A stretch of DNA of 64,000 nt from Porticoccus sp965660005 (GCF_965660005.1 NZ_CBFHYF010000001.1:1-64000), one strand, 5' to 3'; shown: positions 16,974 to 25,497, numbered from the stretch's first letter. Numbers and translations are program-made. The notes: generated by a model from the letters alone, not told the origin.

Positions 16974-17987
16974 TTAAAACTGTTTTAAGAACTGAATTTC
17001 GTTATCAAAAAACAGGCGAAGGTCACTGACTCCGTAGCGCAGCATCGCCAGCCGCTCGACACCCATACCAAAGGCAAAACCTGAATATACCCCAGCATCA
17101 ATGCCGCAATGGCCGAACACATTGGGGTGAACCATGCCGCAACCCATCACCTCCAGCCAGCCGGTATTCTTGCAGATCCGGCAACCGGCACCGCGACAGT
17201 TGGTGCATTGAATATCCACCTCGGCAGAGGGCTCAGTAAAGGGGAAATAGGAGGGCCGAAAACGCACCGGCAGATCCGCTTCGAAAAAGGCTTTCAGAAA
17301 CTGATCGATGGTTCCCCTGAGATCGGCCATGCTGACATCGCGATCCACCACCAGACCTTCCACCTGATGAAACATGGGCGTATGGGTCAGATCTGAGTCG
17401 CAGCGGTAGACACGCCCGGGACAGATAATCCGGATTGGCGGCTCCTGATTCTTCATAGTGCGAATCTGCACCGGCGAGGTATGGGTGCGCAGCACGGTAT
17501 TTTCCGTCACATAAAAAGTATCGTGCATGGCCCGGGCGGGGTGGTGTGAAGGAATATTCAGGGCCTCAAAGTTGTGGTAGTCGTCTTCAATTTCGGGCCC
17601 CTCTTCCACCCTGTATCCGACGCGGCTAAAAAAGGATTCAATCCGCTCCATGGTATGGGTGATCAGATGCAAGCCGCCGCTGTCTTCACCGCGTCCGGGC
17701 AAGGTTACATCAAGTGCCTCACTGGCCAACCTGGCTTCCAGGTCGGCATTCTCGAAAGCATCACGACAGTGATTTATCTGACGCTGGAGTTGTTCCTTCA
17801 CCTCGTTAATTTTCGCACCGGCCGCAGGGCGCTCTTCAGCCGAGAGCTTGCCCAGCCCCTTCAACAGGTCTGTCAACCTGCCCTTCTTGCCGAGATATTC
17901 AACCCGCACCTGATCCAGGGCCGCCAGATCTCGGGCCTGCTCAATGGCTTGCTGTGCTTCACTGGCCAGAAGCTCTAGGGTTTCCAT
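16974..17987 (-). CDS. pheS: phenylalanine-tRNA ligase alpha subunit
   Basis: Catalytic subunit of 337 residues. An N-terminal coiled coil covers about residues 1-90. The class II core has motif 2 around RPSYFPFTEPSAEVD and motif 3 in GFAFGMGVERLAML. ATG 17987 is chosen because AAGG lies 8 nt upstream; upstream in-frame codons are not family-like. An intrinsic terminator lies only 35 nt before the start with no space for a promoter after it, so pheST expression probably depends on read-through from the rplT side. Confidence 0.97.
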   Translation of the reverse strand: METLELLASEAQQAIEQARDLAALDQVRVEYLGKKGRLTDLLKGLGKLSAEERPAAGAKINEVKEQLQRQINHCRDAFENADLEARLASEALDVTLPGRGEDSGGLHLITHTMERIESFFSRVGYRVEEGPEIEDDYHNFEALNIPSHHPARAMHDTFYVTENTVLRTHTSPVQIRTMKNQEPPIRIICPGRVYRCDSDLTHTPMFHQVEGLVVDRDVSMADLRGTIDQFLKAFFEADLPVRFRPSYFPFTEPSAEVDIQCTNCRGAGCRICKNTGWLEVMGCGMVHPNVFGHCGIDAGVYSGFAFGMGVERLAMLRYGVSDLRLFFDNEIQFLKQF

Positions 17988-18021
17988 GCTCACAACCTTA
18001 TCAACCGGTTCAGACCAAAAC

Positions 18022-18055
18022 AAAAAAGGGAAAGAGCTGCGGCCCTTTCCCTTTT
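18022..18055 (-). terminator. intrinsic terminator / possible attenuator between rplT and pheS
   Basis: On the minus strand GGGAAAG...CTTTCCC forms a stem (extended by A-T pairs) followed by T6. Just upstream (about 18065-18080) is the palindrome CGGGAAATTTCCCG, whose TTTCCC could instead pair with the left arm of the terminator. That is the geometry of attenuation. No phenylalanine-rich leader peptide is visible. Confidence 0.75.
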
Positions 18056-18100
18056 CAATCTACATTATTTAATGCCGGGAAATTTCCCGACACAAATATA

Positions 18101-18457
18101 TCAAGCCAGGGCAGCCTTTGCCTGTTCAGCGACAGCAGCAAATGCCGCTTTATCGTGAACGGCAAGATCAGCCAATACACGGCGATCCAGCTCAATATTG
18201 GCTTTCTTCAGACCCGCGATCAGGCGGCTGTAGCTAATACCCTCAGCACGAGACTGCGCATTGATACGGGTAATCCACAGAGCACGAAAAGTACGCTTTT
18301 TGACACGACGGTCACGGTAGGCGTACTGACCGGCTTTGGTGACAGCCTGCTTGGCAACGCGGAATATACGACTGCGAGCACCATAGTAGCCTTTTGCAGC
18401 CTTCAGAATTTTCTTGTGACGACGGTGTGCGACAACACCTCTTTTTACACGCGGCAT
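18101..18457 (-). CDS. rplT: 50S ribosomal protein L20
   Basis: 118 residues, beginning PRVKRGVVAHRRHKKILK, a highly basic N-terminal helix that threads into 23S rRNA, and a globular C-terminal half. L20 is needed early in 50S assembly and represses its own operon in characterised bacteria. It follows rpmI by 28 bp and precedes the terminator/attenuator ahead of pheS. Confidence 0.98.
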   Translation of the reverse strand: MPRVKRGVVAHRRHKKILKAAKGYYGARSRIFRVAKQAVTKAGQYAYRDRRVKKRTFRALWITRINAQSRAEGISYSRLIAGLKKANIELDRRVLADLAVHDKAAFAAVAEQAKAALA

Positions 18458-18485
18458 ATCAATATCCTCTCAAATAATCGGTTAA

Positions 18486-18677
18486 TCAGGAGCGCAACAT
18501 ACGATCGATCAGCGGCGAATCAGACCCATTCATGGTGCTGGTGCCGCGCAGGTGACGCTTACGCTTCTGCGACATTTTGGTGAGGATGTGACTTCTGTTC
18601 GCGTGTTTGTGCTTGTAGCCAGCGCCGGTTTTCTTGAAGCGTTTGGCGGCACCACTATGTACTTTTGCTTTTGGCAT
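18486..18677 (-). CDS. rpmI: 50S ribosomal protein L35
   Basis: 63 residues, starting MPKAKVHSGAAKRFKKT, lysine/arginine-rich as expected. It lies between infC and rplT in the conserved infC-rpmI-rplT order. The 120-bp infC-rpmI spacer is where an L20-controlled RNA structure would sit, but I could not establish one by eye. Confidence 0.97.
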   Translation of the reverse strand: MPKAKVHSGAAKRFKKTGAGYKHKHANRSHILTKMSQKRKRHLRGTSTMNGSDSPLIDRMLRS

Positions 18678-18800
18678 TTTGTGTCTCCATTTATAGACGG
18701 TTTAGATAATGAAGAAGTCGTTCCCGGACAGTCTGCCAAGGGCTGCACGCGGGTAACGCCAGATGAATCCTGATATGGTCAAAGACCAGAGGGGATCGGG

Positions 18801-19346
18801 TTACTTCTTCCTGCTTTTGGGGGCGATCACCATAGTGAGTTGCCGCCCTTCCATTTTTGGGAATTGTTCAACGGCGCCCAATTCCTCGAGGTCCTGCTCA
18901 ATACGTTTGAGCATTTCCATACCGAGTTCCTGGTGAGCCATTTCACGGCCGCGGAACCTGAGGGTTACCTTGGCCTTATCCCCGTTTTCGAGAAACCGGA
19001 TCAGATTACGCAACTTGATCTCGTAATCCCCTACATCCGTTCCCGGACGAAACTTCATTTCCTTGACCTGAGTCTGCTTCTGCTTCTTGCGTTGTGCCGC
19101 TTGCTGCTTTTTTACTTCAAACAGCTTTTTGCCGTAGTCCATTACCTTACAGACGGGCGGTTCGGCATCCGGGGCGATTTCCACCAGATCCAAACCGGCA
19201 GCCAATGCTGCGTTCAAGGCATCTTCAATGCTGACAATGCCAGCCTGTTCGCCATCGGCGTTGACCAGTCGAACCTCGGGAACATCAATCTCTTCATTCA
19301 TTCGAGACCGTTTCGCTGTCCCCTTGCCATAATTTTTCTTGATAAT
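18801..19346 (-). CDS. infC: translation initiation factor IF-3 (AUU start)
   Basis: Binds the 30S subunit, promotes initiator-tRNA selection and prevents premature joining of 50S. 181 residues when read from the ATT codon at 19346. The upstream in-frame codon is a TAA stop two codons before ATC, and GGAG lies 5 nt before the ATT; the resulting N-terminus MIKKNYGKG parallels the Pseudomonas IF-3 start. The in-frame ATG at 19301 would delete 15 residues. In E. coli the rare AUU start lets IF-3 repress its own translation; the same control is likely here. thrS ends 20 bp upstream. Confidence 0.95.
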   Translation of the reverse strand: MIKKNYGKGTAKRSRMNEEIDVPEVRLVNADGEQAGIVSIEDALNAALAAGLDLVEIAPDAEPPVCKVMDYGKKLFEVKKQQAAQRKKQKQTQVKEMKFRPGTDVGDYEIKLRNLIRFLENGDKAKVTLRFRGREMAHQELGMEMLKRIEQDLEELGAVEQFPKMEGRQLTMVIAPKSRKK

Positions 19347-19355
19347 TTAATCTCC
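19344..19355 (-). promoter_or_regulatory. ribosome binding site with AUU start of infC
   Basis: Minus strand GGAG, 5-nt spacer, ATT ATC AAG. It is immediately preceded by an in-frame stop, so no ATG, GTG or TTG is available nearby upstream. This decides the infC start. Confidence 0.85.
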
Positions 19356-19366
19356 GACCATTGTCT

Positions 19367-21283
19367 TTAAATAACGCGACCGCGGCGTTGTACGTCTTGA
19401 GCGAGAAGCTCGGCAAACGCTGAAACCTGCATAATGCCCAGATCTTCACCGCTTCGCGTGCGTACTGCCACGGTCTGCGTTTCTACTTCCCTATCCCCGA
19501 TTACCAACAGGTAGGGAATCTTCTGAATTGTGTGCTCGCGGATTTTAAAGCCGATCTTTTCGTTTCTCAAGTCATTTTCCACGCGGAAGCCCTTGTTTTT
19601 CAAGGTATCAGCTACCTGCCGGACATAATCCGCCTGCGCATCGGTAATATTCATCACCACCGCTTGCTGGGGGGCGAGCCAGACAGGGAAAGCACCTTCA
19701 AAATGCTCGATCAGGATACCAATAAACCGCTCAAAAGAACCGAGGATGGCACGGTGCAACATCACCGGCACCTGGCGGGAGCCATCTTCCGCCACATATT
19801 GGGCATCTAGTCGTCCCGGCATGGAAAAATCCACCTGAATCGTACCGCACTGCCATACCCGCTCAAGGCAATCCTTCAGGGAGAATTCGATTTTTGGACC
19901 GTAGAAAGCGCCCTCTCCCGGCAACAATTCATAGCTCAACCCTTTTGCTACCAGGGCATCCACCAGCGCCTGTTCCGCTTTATCCCAGACGGCGTCGCTA
20001 CCAACACGCTGCTCGGGTCGGGTGGAGAGCCGGATGATCACATCCTCGAACCCGAAATCCCGATAGACCTGGAACAACAGATCAACAAAAGTTGAGACTT
20101 CGTCCTGAATCTGTGATTCGGCACAAAAAATATGTGCATCGTCCTGAACAAAACCCCGCACCCGCATCAAACCCTGCAAAGTACCGGAAGCCTCGTTACG
20201 GTGACAGGAACCGAATTCCGCCAACCGTAATGGCAAGTCGCGATAGCTTTTCAGACCCTGATTGAATACCTGGATATGACAGGGGCAATTCATCGGTTTT
20301 ACCGCGTAGTCGCGGGCTTCAGACTCCACGGTAAACATGTGTTCCCGGAAGATATCCCAATGACCGGATCGCTCCCAGAGAGAGCGATCCACCACTTGGG
20401 GTGTTTTGATTTCCCGGTAGCCATTGTTGCGCTGCACATCGCGCATATAGCTCTCTATCTGGGTATAAACACTCCAGCCCTTCGGGTGCCAGAACACCAT
20501 GCCCGGAGCCTCTTCCTGCATATGGAACAGATCGAATTTTTTGGCCAGCTTGCGGTGATCGCGTTTTTCCGCTTCTTCCAGCCTGAACAGATAAGCATTC
20601 AGTTCTTTCTTGCTCGACCAGGCTGTGCCATAAATGCGTTGCAACATTTCATTATTGGAATCACCTCGCCAATACGCCCCGGCTACTTTCATCAATTTGA
20701 AGTGCTTGAGCTTTCCCGTTGAGGGCACATGGGGCCCGCGGCAGAGGTCTTCAAAATCGCCCTGGCAATAGAGGGAAAGCGTCTGTTCTGGAGGGATACT
20801 CTCAATAATTTCCGCCTTATAGGCCTCACCGATGCCACGAAAATAGGCGACGGCTTCGTCGCGGGACAACTCACGTCGCACTACGGTTGCATCCGCCTCG
20901 GACAGTTCGAGCATTTTTCGCTCGATGGCATCAAGATCTTCGGGAGTAAACGGCCGCTCATAGGCGAAGTCATAATAAAAGCCGTTATCAATCACCGGGC
21001 CGATGGTGACCTGCGCTCCTGGAAATAACTGCTTAACCGCCTGGGCAAGCAGGTGGGCGGTGGAGTGGCGAATGACCTCCAGCCCTTCGTCGGACTTTTC
21101 GGTGATAATCGCCAGCTCGGCGTCTGAATCAATCAGATAAGAGGTGTCCACCAGATTGTCACCCACTTTGCCGGCCAATGCGGCCTTTGCCAGTCCGGGC
21201 CCAATATCGGTGGCAACTTCATGAATAGTCACAGGATTTTGGTATTTGCGTTGACTGCCGTCAGGAAGGGTTACTACGGGCAT
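19367..21283 (-). CDS. thrS: threonine-tRNA ligase
   Basis: 638 residues in the standard order. The TGS domain is at about 1-60 (starting MPVVTLPDGS). The editing domain contains HSTAHLLAQAVKQLFP. The class II core has the zinc-binding cysteine in AVKPMNCPCHIQ and the arginine motif FGSCHRNEASGTLQG. A C-terminal anticodon-binding domain follows. ATG 21283 has AAGGA 7 nt upstream; the frame extends to 21325 without family similarity. It is the first gene of the thrS-infC-rpmI-rplT-pheST-ihfA run. Confidence 0.97.
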   Translation of the reverse strand: MPVVTLPDGSQRKYQNPVTIHEVATDIGPGLAKAALAGKVGDNLVDTSYLIDSDAELAIITEKSDEGLEVIRHSTAHLLAQAVKQLFPGAQVTIGPVIDNGFYYDFAYERPFTPEDLDAIERKMLELSEADATVVRRELSRDEAVAYFRGIGEAYKAEIIESIPPEQTLSLYCQGDFEDLCRGPHVPSTGKLKHFKLMKVAGAYWRGDSNNEMLQRIYGTAWSSKKELNAYLFRLEEAEKRDHRKLAKKFDLFHMQEEAPGMVFWHPKGWSVYTQIESYMRDVQRNNGYREIKTPQVVDRSLWERSGHWDIFREHMFTVESEARDYAVKPMNCPCHIQVFNQGLKSYRDLPLRLAEFGSCHRNEASGTLQGLMRVRGFVQDDAHIFCAESQIQDEVSTFVDLLFQVYRDFGFEDVIIRLSTRPEQRVGSDAVWDKAEQALVDALVAKGLSYELLPGEGAFYGPKIEFSLKDCLERVWQCGTIQVDFSMPGRLDAQYVAEDGSRQVPVMLHRAILGSFERFIGILIEHFEGAFPVWLAPQQAVVMNITDAQADYVRQVADTLKNKGFRVENDLRNEKIGFKIREHTIQKIPYLLVIGDREVETQTVAVRTRSGEDLGIMQVSAFAELLAQDVQRRGRVI

Positions 21284-21449
21284 TTTCTGATCCTTTCCAG
21301 TGGTGACCCCTACCAAAGGCCACATGGTTTATGCTGCGGGGGCAGCGCCAATTTGTGAGCGGGCCATTTTACCGGCTTGACCTGCATAAGCAAGCCGCCA
21401 TCATCAGTGGCGGTAAAGCGGCATAACGTTTGGCAGGATCCCATAAAGC

Positions 21450-21478
21450 TTGTCAGGAGGAAGACCCGCTGGTAAATT
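21450..21478 (+). promoter_or_regulatory. sigma70 promoter of tRNA-Val
   Basis: TTGTCA, a 17-nt spacer and TAAATT, then the GC-rich ACGCGCC discriminator, about 30 nt upstream of the tRNA. The same ACGCGCC discriminator follows the tRNA-Asn promoter. Confidence 0.65.
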
Positions 21479-21507
21479 ACGCGCCTTCCTGATCGCGGAA
21501 AGTCAGC

Positions 21508-21584
21508 AGGCACGTAGCTCAGTTGGTTAGAGCACCACCTTGACATGGTGGGGGTCGGTGGTTCGAATCCACTCGTGCCTACCA
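21508..21584 (+). tRNA. tRNA-Val (anticodon GAC)
   Basis: 77 nt including encoded CCA. Acceptor stem AGGCACG/CGTGCCT, D arm GCTCAGTTGGTTAGAGC, anticodon arm CCACC-TTGACAT-GGTGG, T arm with GTTCGAATC. GAC reads GUC and GUU. Confidence 0.97.
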
Positions 21585-21589
21585 AATAG

Positions 21590-21621
21590 AAAGCCCGTCG
21601 TATATACGATGGGCTTTTTTA
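21590..21621 (+). terminator. Rho-independent terminator after tRNA-Val
   Basis: Stem AAGCCCGTCGTA/TACGATGGGCTT (one G-T pair) with a very short loop and a T6 tail, 5 nt past the CCA. Confidence 0.9.
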
Positions 21622-21907
21622 TTGACTGACCAAAAAATAGATACATTAAAAATATGTTATTTATTAAAAAGATAGAATTTTTATTTAATGTATATTATTG
21701 AATAATTTTTACTCATCAATATCACTGTCGACCAACAGACCGCCGAACCCTCTGGGAGGCCATGCCTCCTCAACAGGGCAGCGCCGCCAATCAATAAAAC
21801 GCCACAGCCACATACAGACTCGGTTCAGTGCGGTAATATGCTGGTGTATTCAGTAACAGAGCCCCCGAAACCGGGCGGCCGTCAACTTGACAAAGGGTTT
21901 GGTCATT
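21622..21907. other. AT-rich intergenic stretch
   Basis: No gene seen. The first 90 bp are extremely AT-rich and contain an inverted repeat, ATACATTAAA (21641-21650) against TTTAATGTAT (21684-21693). A 14-nt word, AAATAGATACATTA (21635-21648), also occurs in the pheS-pheT gap. The remaining 170 bp has ordinary composition and probably carries the promoter of the next gene. Confidence 0.5.
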
Positions 21908-22327
21908 ATGAAAAAAAGTATATTCACTGCCTTGTGTGTGTCAGCGCTGATGAGCGCCAACCTGTATGCAAACGATAAAGAGCTCTATCTCTGCAGATAT
22001 ATCCATATCTACCAGGTGGGAACCGGCTCAGGTGTTGACACGGATGGCGGCGATCTGGAGGTAACCATCGACGGTAATAACATGCGGCTTCATGGTGACA
22101 ACAAGGACGCGTCGGGGACATTCAATCTTGAAATAACACAACAATCGGGCCGGAGTATTACTGCCAAAAATGAGTCAATGCTGTTCATTCTGAAGCCCCT
22201 AACCGGTGACTTCATGCTCAATGCCGGCTTGGGCGAATTCGGTTTTGATGTCAATAGAGGCGGTCACAAAGGCCACCAGAGACGGTATGCCGGTAGCTGC
22301 AAACGGGTCGAGAGCTTCCAGGCATAA
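21908..22327 (+). CDS. exported protein of unknown function
   Basis: 139 residues. A clear Sec signal peptide (MKKSIFTALCVSALMSANLYA, likely cleaved before NDKEL) precedes a mature domain of about 118 residues with two cysteines, one near each end (LYLCRY and GSCKRV), that could form a disulfide in the periplasm. The mature part looks beta-rich and glycine-rich. I do not recognise the family. ATG 21908 is preferred to an upstream TTG because it starts the signal peptide. It is convergent with uvrB. Confidence 0.65.
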   Translation: MKKSIFTALCVSALMSANLYANDKELYLCRYIHIYQVGTGSGVDTDGGDLEVTIDGNNMRLHGDNKDASGTFNLEITQQSGRSITAKNESMLFILKPLTGDFMLNAGLGEFGFDVNRGGHKGHQRRYAGSCKRVESFQA

Positions 22328-22328
22328 G

Positions 22329-22354
22329 CTGACGGACGACACAGTGTCCGTCAG
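22329..22354. terminator. hairpin between convergent genes (possible bidirectional terminator)
   Basis: CTGACGGAC/GTCCGTCAG, a 9-bp perfect stem with an 8-nt loop between the convergent stops; its right arm overlaps the uvrB stop codon. There is no T-run, so intrinsic termination is uncertain. Confidence 0.4.
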
Positions 22355-24366
22355 GCAACCCCGTCAGCCAGCCGCTTGAGCTGGCTGACCTGATCCCGAA
22401 GTCGGGCGGCCTCTTCAAACTCCAGATTTTTGGCGTGCTGAAACATCTTGTCCTCCAGTGCTGCAATCTGCCGCCAGACATCCCCACTGGTCACCACCTC
22501 CCTGGCTTCCAGGTGATACCTACCCTTCTCGTCTGCCACCTTGCGCCCGCCCTTGCCGGGGATCATACGGGCACCTTCCATAATATCCGCCACCGACTTA
22601 TGGATGCCTTTCGGAGAAATATTATTAGTCAGGTTATGGGCTATTTGCCTGTTCCGGCGACGCTCGGTCTCATCCATGGCGCGCTGCATGGAGCCGGTGA
22701 CCTTGTCCGCGTAGAGAATGGCGCGGCCCGCCACGTTTCGTGCCGCCCGGCCAATGGTCTGGATCAGTGACTGCTCTGAGCGTAAAAAACCCTCCTTGTC
22801 CGCATCAAATATCGCCACCAGCGCCACCTCCGGCATATCCAACCCCTCCCGCAACAGGTTGATACCTACCAGCACATCAAATTCACCAAGCCGCAGATCG
22901 CGGATAATTTCCACCCTTTCCACCGTTTCAATATCCGAGTGCAGGTAGCGCACTCGCACCCCGTTTTCCGCCAGATACTCGGTGAGATCTTCCGCCATCC
23001 GCTTGGTCAGCACGGTAATCAGCACGCGCTCCTCATTGGCCACACAACGGCTGATTTCGGAGAGCACGTCATCCACCTGAGTCGTTGCCGGGCGAACCTC
23101 AATCATCGGATCCACCAGGCCGGTGGGCCTGACCACCTGCTCCACCACCTGGCCCGCCTTTTCCGCCTCATATTTGGCCGGGGTGGCGGAGACAAAAATC
23201 ATTTGTGGTGCCAATCGCTCCCATTCATCGAACCGCATCGGGCGGTTATCCAGCGCCGAGGGCAACCGGAAACCGTATTCAACCAGGGTTTCTTTACGCG
23301 AGCGATCACCGCGATACATGCCGCCCAATTGGGGAATCGTCACGTGGGATTCATCAATCACCATCAGGGCATCCGCGGGCAGGTAATCGTAAAGCGTGGG
23401 TGGGGCCTCGCCGGGTTCCCGGCCTGAGAGATAACGCGAGTAATTTTCAATGCCGGTGCAGTAGCCGAGTTCCTGCATCATTTCGAGATCGTAGCGGGTG
23501 CGCTCACGCAGGCGTTGCTCTTCCACCAGCTTATTGACAGAGCGCAACTGTTCCAGTCGCTCCGCCAGCTCGGTTTTAATGTGTTCCATCGCGTCGAGAA
23601 TGGTCTGGCGTGGCGTTACATAATGGGACTTTGGATATACCGTCACCCGTGGCACCCGGCCAAACACCTCGCCGGTCAGCGGATCAAACATCGACAGGTT
23701 TTCTACTTCATCGTCAAACAACTCGACCCGGACGGCCTCACTATCTGAATCCGCTGGAAAAATATCGATCACATCACCCCGCACCCGATAGGTGGCGCGC
23801 TGAAACACCGCATCATTTCGGGTGTACTGCAACTCGGCGAGACGCCGTAGAATAGCCCGCTGATCCACACGGTCACCCCGCACCAGATGCAGGACCATTT
23901 TCAAATAGGATTCCGGGTCACCCAACCCGTAAATTGCCGACACGGTCGCGACGACAATCACATCCTTGCGTTCCATCAGTGCTTTGGTAGCCGACAGGCG
24001 CATCTGCTCGATATGCTGATTGATCGAGGCGTCCTTCTCGATAAAGGTATCCGATGAAGGCACATACGCTTCGGGCTGATAGTAATCGTAGTAGGAGACA
24101 AAATATTCCACGGCGTTGTCGGGGAAGAAGTCCCGCAGTTCACCATAAAGCTGGGCGGCCAGCGTTTTGTTGTGAGCCAATACAATGGTGGGGCGCTGTA
24201 CCCGGCCAATCACATTGGCAATGGTAAATGTCTTTCCCGAACCGGTGACTCCCAGCAGCGTCTGTGCTGCCAGTCCTGCCTCAAGCCCCGCCACCAGCTT
24301 TTCAATCGCTGCTGGCTGATCTCCAGCAGGTTGATAGGGGCTTTTAACCGTAAAGGGTTTTGACAC
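22351..24366 (-). CDS. uvrB: excinuclease ABC subunit B
   Basis: Damage-verification helicase of nucleotide excision repair. 671 residues: Walker A GVTGSGKTFT, the beta-hairpin region YYDYYQPEAYVPSSDTFIEK, the DEAD-like box VIDESH, helicase motif VI (QTIGRAARN) and a C-terminal UVR domain (LEDKMFQHAKNLEFEEAARL). The start is GTG at 24366. A TATAAT box lies at 24408-24403 without a good -35. I saw no clear LexA box. It complements the two photolyase-family genes further along. Confidence 0.97.
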   Translation of the reverse strand: MSKPFTVKSPYQPAGDQPAAIEKLVAGLEAGLAAQTLLGVTGSGKTFTIANVIGRVQRPTIVLAHNKTLAAQLYGELRDFFPDNAVEYFVSYYDYYQPEAYVPSSDTFIEKDASINQHIEQMRLSATKALMERKDVIVVATVSAIYGLGDPESYLKMVLHLVRGDRVDQRAILRRLAELQYTRNDAVFQRATYRVRGDVIDIFPADSDSEAVRVELFDDEVENLSMFDPLTGEVFGRVPRVTVYPKSHYVTPRQTILDAMEHIKTELAERLEQLRSVNKLVEEQRLRERTRYDLEMMQELGYCTGIENYSRYLSGREPGEAPPTLYDYLPADALMVIDESHVTIPQLGGMYRGDRSRKETLVEYGFRLPSALDNRPMRFDEWERLAPQMIFVSATPAKYEAEKAGQVVEQVVRPTGLVDPMIEVRPATTQVDDVLSEISRCVANEERVLITVLTKRMAEDLTEYLAENGVRVRYLHSDIETVERVEIIRDLRLGEFDVLVGINLLREGLDMPEVALVAIFDADKEGFLRSEQSLIQTIGRAARNVAGRAILYADKVTGSMQRAMDETERRRNRQIAHNLTNNISPKGIHKSVADIMEGARMIPGKGGRKVADEKGRYHLEAREVVTSGDVWRQIAALEDKMFQHAKNLEFEEAARLRDQVSQLKRLADGVA

Positions 24367-24445
24367 GTTTGAATCGCTCCGAATCAGTGCAGAAAACCGC
24401 GTATTATACCCCAGAAAAAGCCCTGAAAAGGCAGCTTCGGCGGGG

Positions 24446-24474
24446 TTGACTACCCCAAAGTCGATCTATAAGAT
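24446..24474 (+). promoter_or_regulatory. sigma70 promoter of tRNA-Asn
   Basis: TTGACT, 17-nt spacer, TAAGAT, then ACGCGCC, 18 nt before the tRNA 5' end. Confidence 0.7.
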
Positions 24475-24491
24475 ACGCGCCTCTCGACTGT

Positions 24492-24567
24492 TCCGCCTTA
24501 GCTCAGTTGGTAGAGCAAATGACTGTTAATCATTGGGTCGCTGGTTCGAGCCCAGCAGGCGGAGCCA
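24492..24567 (+). tRNA. tRNA-Asn (anticodon GTT)
   Basis: 76 nt with encoded CCA. Acceptor TCCGCCT/AGGCGGA, D arm GCTCAGTTGGTAGAGC, anticodon arm ATGA-CTGTTAA-TCAT, T arm GCTGGTTCGAGCCCAGC. Confidence 0.97.
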
Positions 24568-24575
24568 TATAAAAC

Positions 24576-24604
24576 AAAGGGTTGCAGAAATGCAGCCCTT
24601 TTTT
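24576..24604 (+). terminator. Rho-independent terminator after tRNA-Asn
   Basis: AAGGGTTGCA/TGCAGCCCTT stem (one T-G pair) with a GAAA loop and T6 tail. Confidence 0.88.
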
Positions 24605-24618
24605 GTTGTCTGAATAAA

Positions 24619-24711
24619 GCAATAAAGGGGTCAAAGCAATAAAGGAGTCGGTGACAACTGAGAATCATTCCCACTTGGCTTTCGATGACCTTCCGCCCAG
24701 CAGGAATAAAG
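24619..24711 (+). repeat. dispersed repeat, copy B (forward, with extended 3' part)
   Basis: GCAATAAAGGGGTC, then GCAATAAAGGAGTC, GGTGACAACTGAGAATCATTC and a 3' extension containing GGCTTTCGATGACCTTCC. Copy C shares the core and the extension (AGCTTTCAATGACCTTCC). It is the left member of a pair that, with 25447-25497, brackets the cytosine-deaminase-like gene. Confidence 0.75.
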
Positions 24712-24778
24712 AAGCGCACTTCAGTGACCAACAGGCGCCGACTGATTAGACCAGCAAATAATTGCTATCCAGATCGCA

Positions 24779-25354
24779 TCAATTCTTGCGAATCGCGGCA
24801 AGCCCCTGCCAATCCTCCAGCTCCAGCGCAGGTTGTTCGGCACGAAAATGCGCATACAACTCGATTCCGAGCGGGTCTTCCAGAATGTCCACCTGCACAC
24901 CCTTGTCGCGCAACAGTTTCTCATTACCTGAAGCATTGCTGACATCACCCACCACCACCCGGGCAAAACCACGCATGTGCAGCAAGGTCGCACAGATGTC
25001 ACAGGGACTCAGCGAGGTGAACAGCGTAGCGCGGCTGAAATCCAGCCGCCCGGCATCGCGTATAGCTGCAGTTTCGCCATGGTTATAGGGGTGATTCTCC
25101 TGCACCAACGTATTGTGGCCCTTGCCGACAATCCGGCGCGTGACATTATCGACAATCACCGCACCGATGGGACAACCTCCCTCGTCATAACTCTTCCTGG
25201 CCAACAATACGGCGATGCGCATCAAATCGGCATCACTCAGTCGCGAGGCAAACGCTTCATCCATCAGCACCGGCAAGCTTGCTGTCGGCATATGGGCAAT
25301 GGCGGTGAGAACTTCGTTCGTAATACTGGTATCACTGTCAAAAACAGCATTCAT
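24779..25354 (-). CDS. yeast-type cytosine deaminase-like zinc deaminase
   Basis: 191 residues of the CDA/TadA fold. Zinc motifs are HGETAAIRDAG (His plus proton-shuttle Glu) and SLSPCDICATLL (two Cys). The HGE/SPCDxC pair, the GRGHN-like GKGHNTLVQENHPYNHGE stretch and the C-terminal VVGDVSNASGNEKLLRD resemble fungal cytosine deaminase more closely than TadA, where HAE is usual. About 35 extra N-terminal residues precede the fold. The expected reaction is cytosine to uracil salvage, but isocytosine- or guanine-type substrates are possible. It is flanked by inverted repeat copies and no transporter is adjacent. Confidence 0.75.
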   Translation of the reverse strand: MNAVFDSDTSITNEVLTAIAHMPTASLPVLMDEAFASRLSDADLMRIAVLLARKSYDEGGCPIGAVIVDNVTRRIVGKGHNTLVQENHPYNHGETAAIRDAGRLDFSRATLFTSLSPCDICATLLHMRGFARVVVGDVSNASGNEKLLRDKGVQVDILEDPLGIELYAHFRAEQPALELEDWQGLAAIRKN

Positions 25355-25446
25355 CGCTCAGCCAAACCTCCCTCTATCACCCGCTTCGACCGATAAACAG
25401 GGATTTGAGTATAATGAATAAACAAAAAACAAATCAGACCACCAAC

Positions 25447-25497
25447 AAAAATGATTCTCAGTTACCACCGGCCCATTTTGGACAGGACCCCTTTTTG
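25447..25497 (-). repeat. dispersed repeat, copy B' (reverse, degenerate)
   Basis: AATGATTCTCAGTTACCACCGG, an interruption, then GACCCCTTTTTG. This matches the reverse of the core (AATGGTTCTCAGTT, CACCGACCCCTTTTT) with several changes and a short insertion. Confidence 0.5.

Noticed and set aside
24367..24445. LexA box ahead of uvrB
   Set aside because: No CTG-N10-CAG palindrome with the expected AT core was found; only a TATAAT box is visible.
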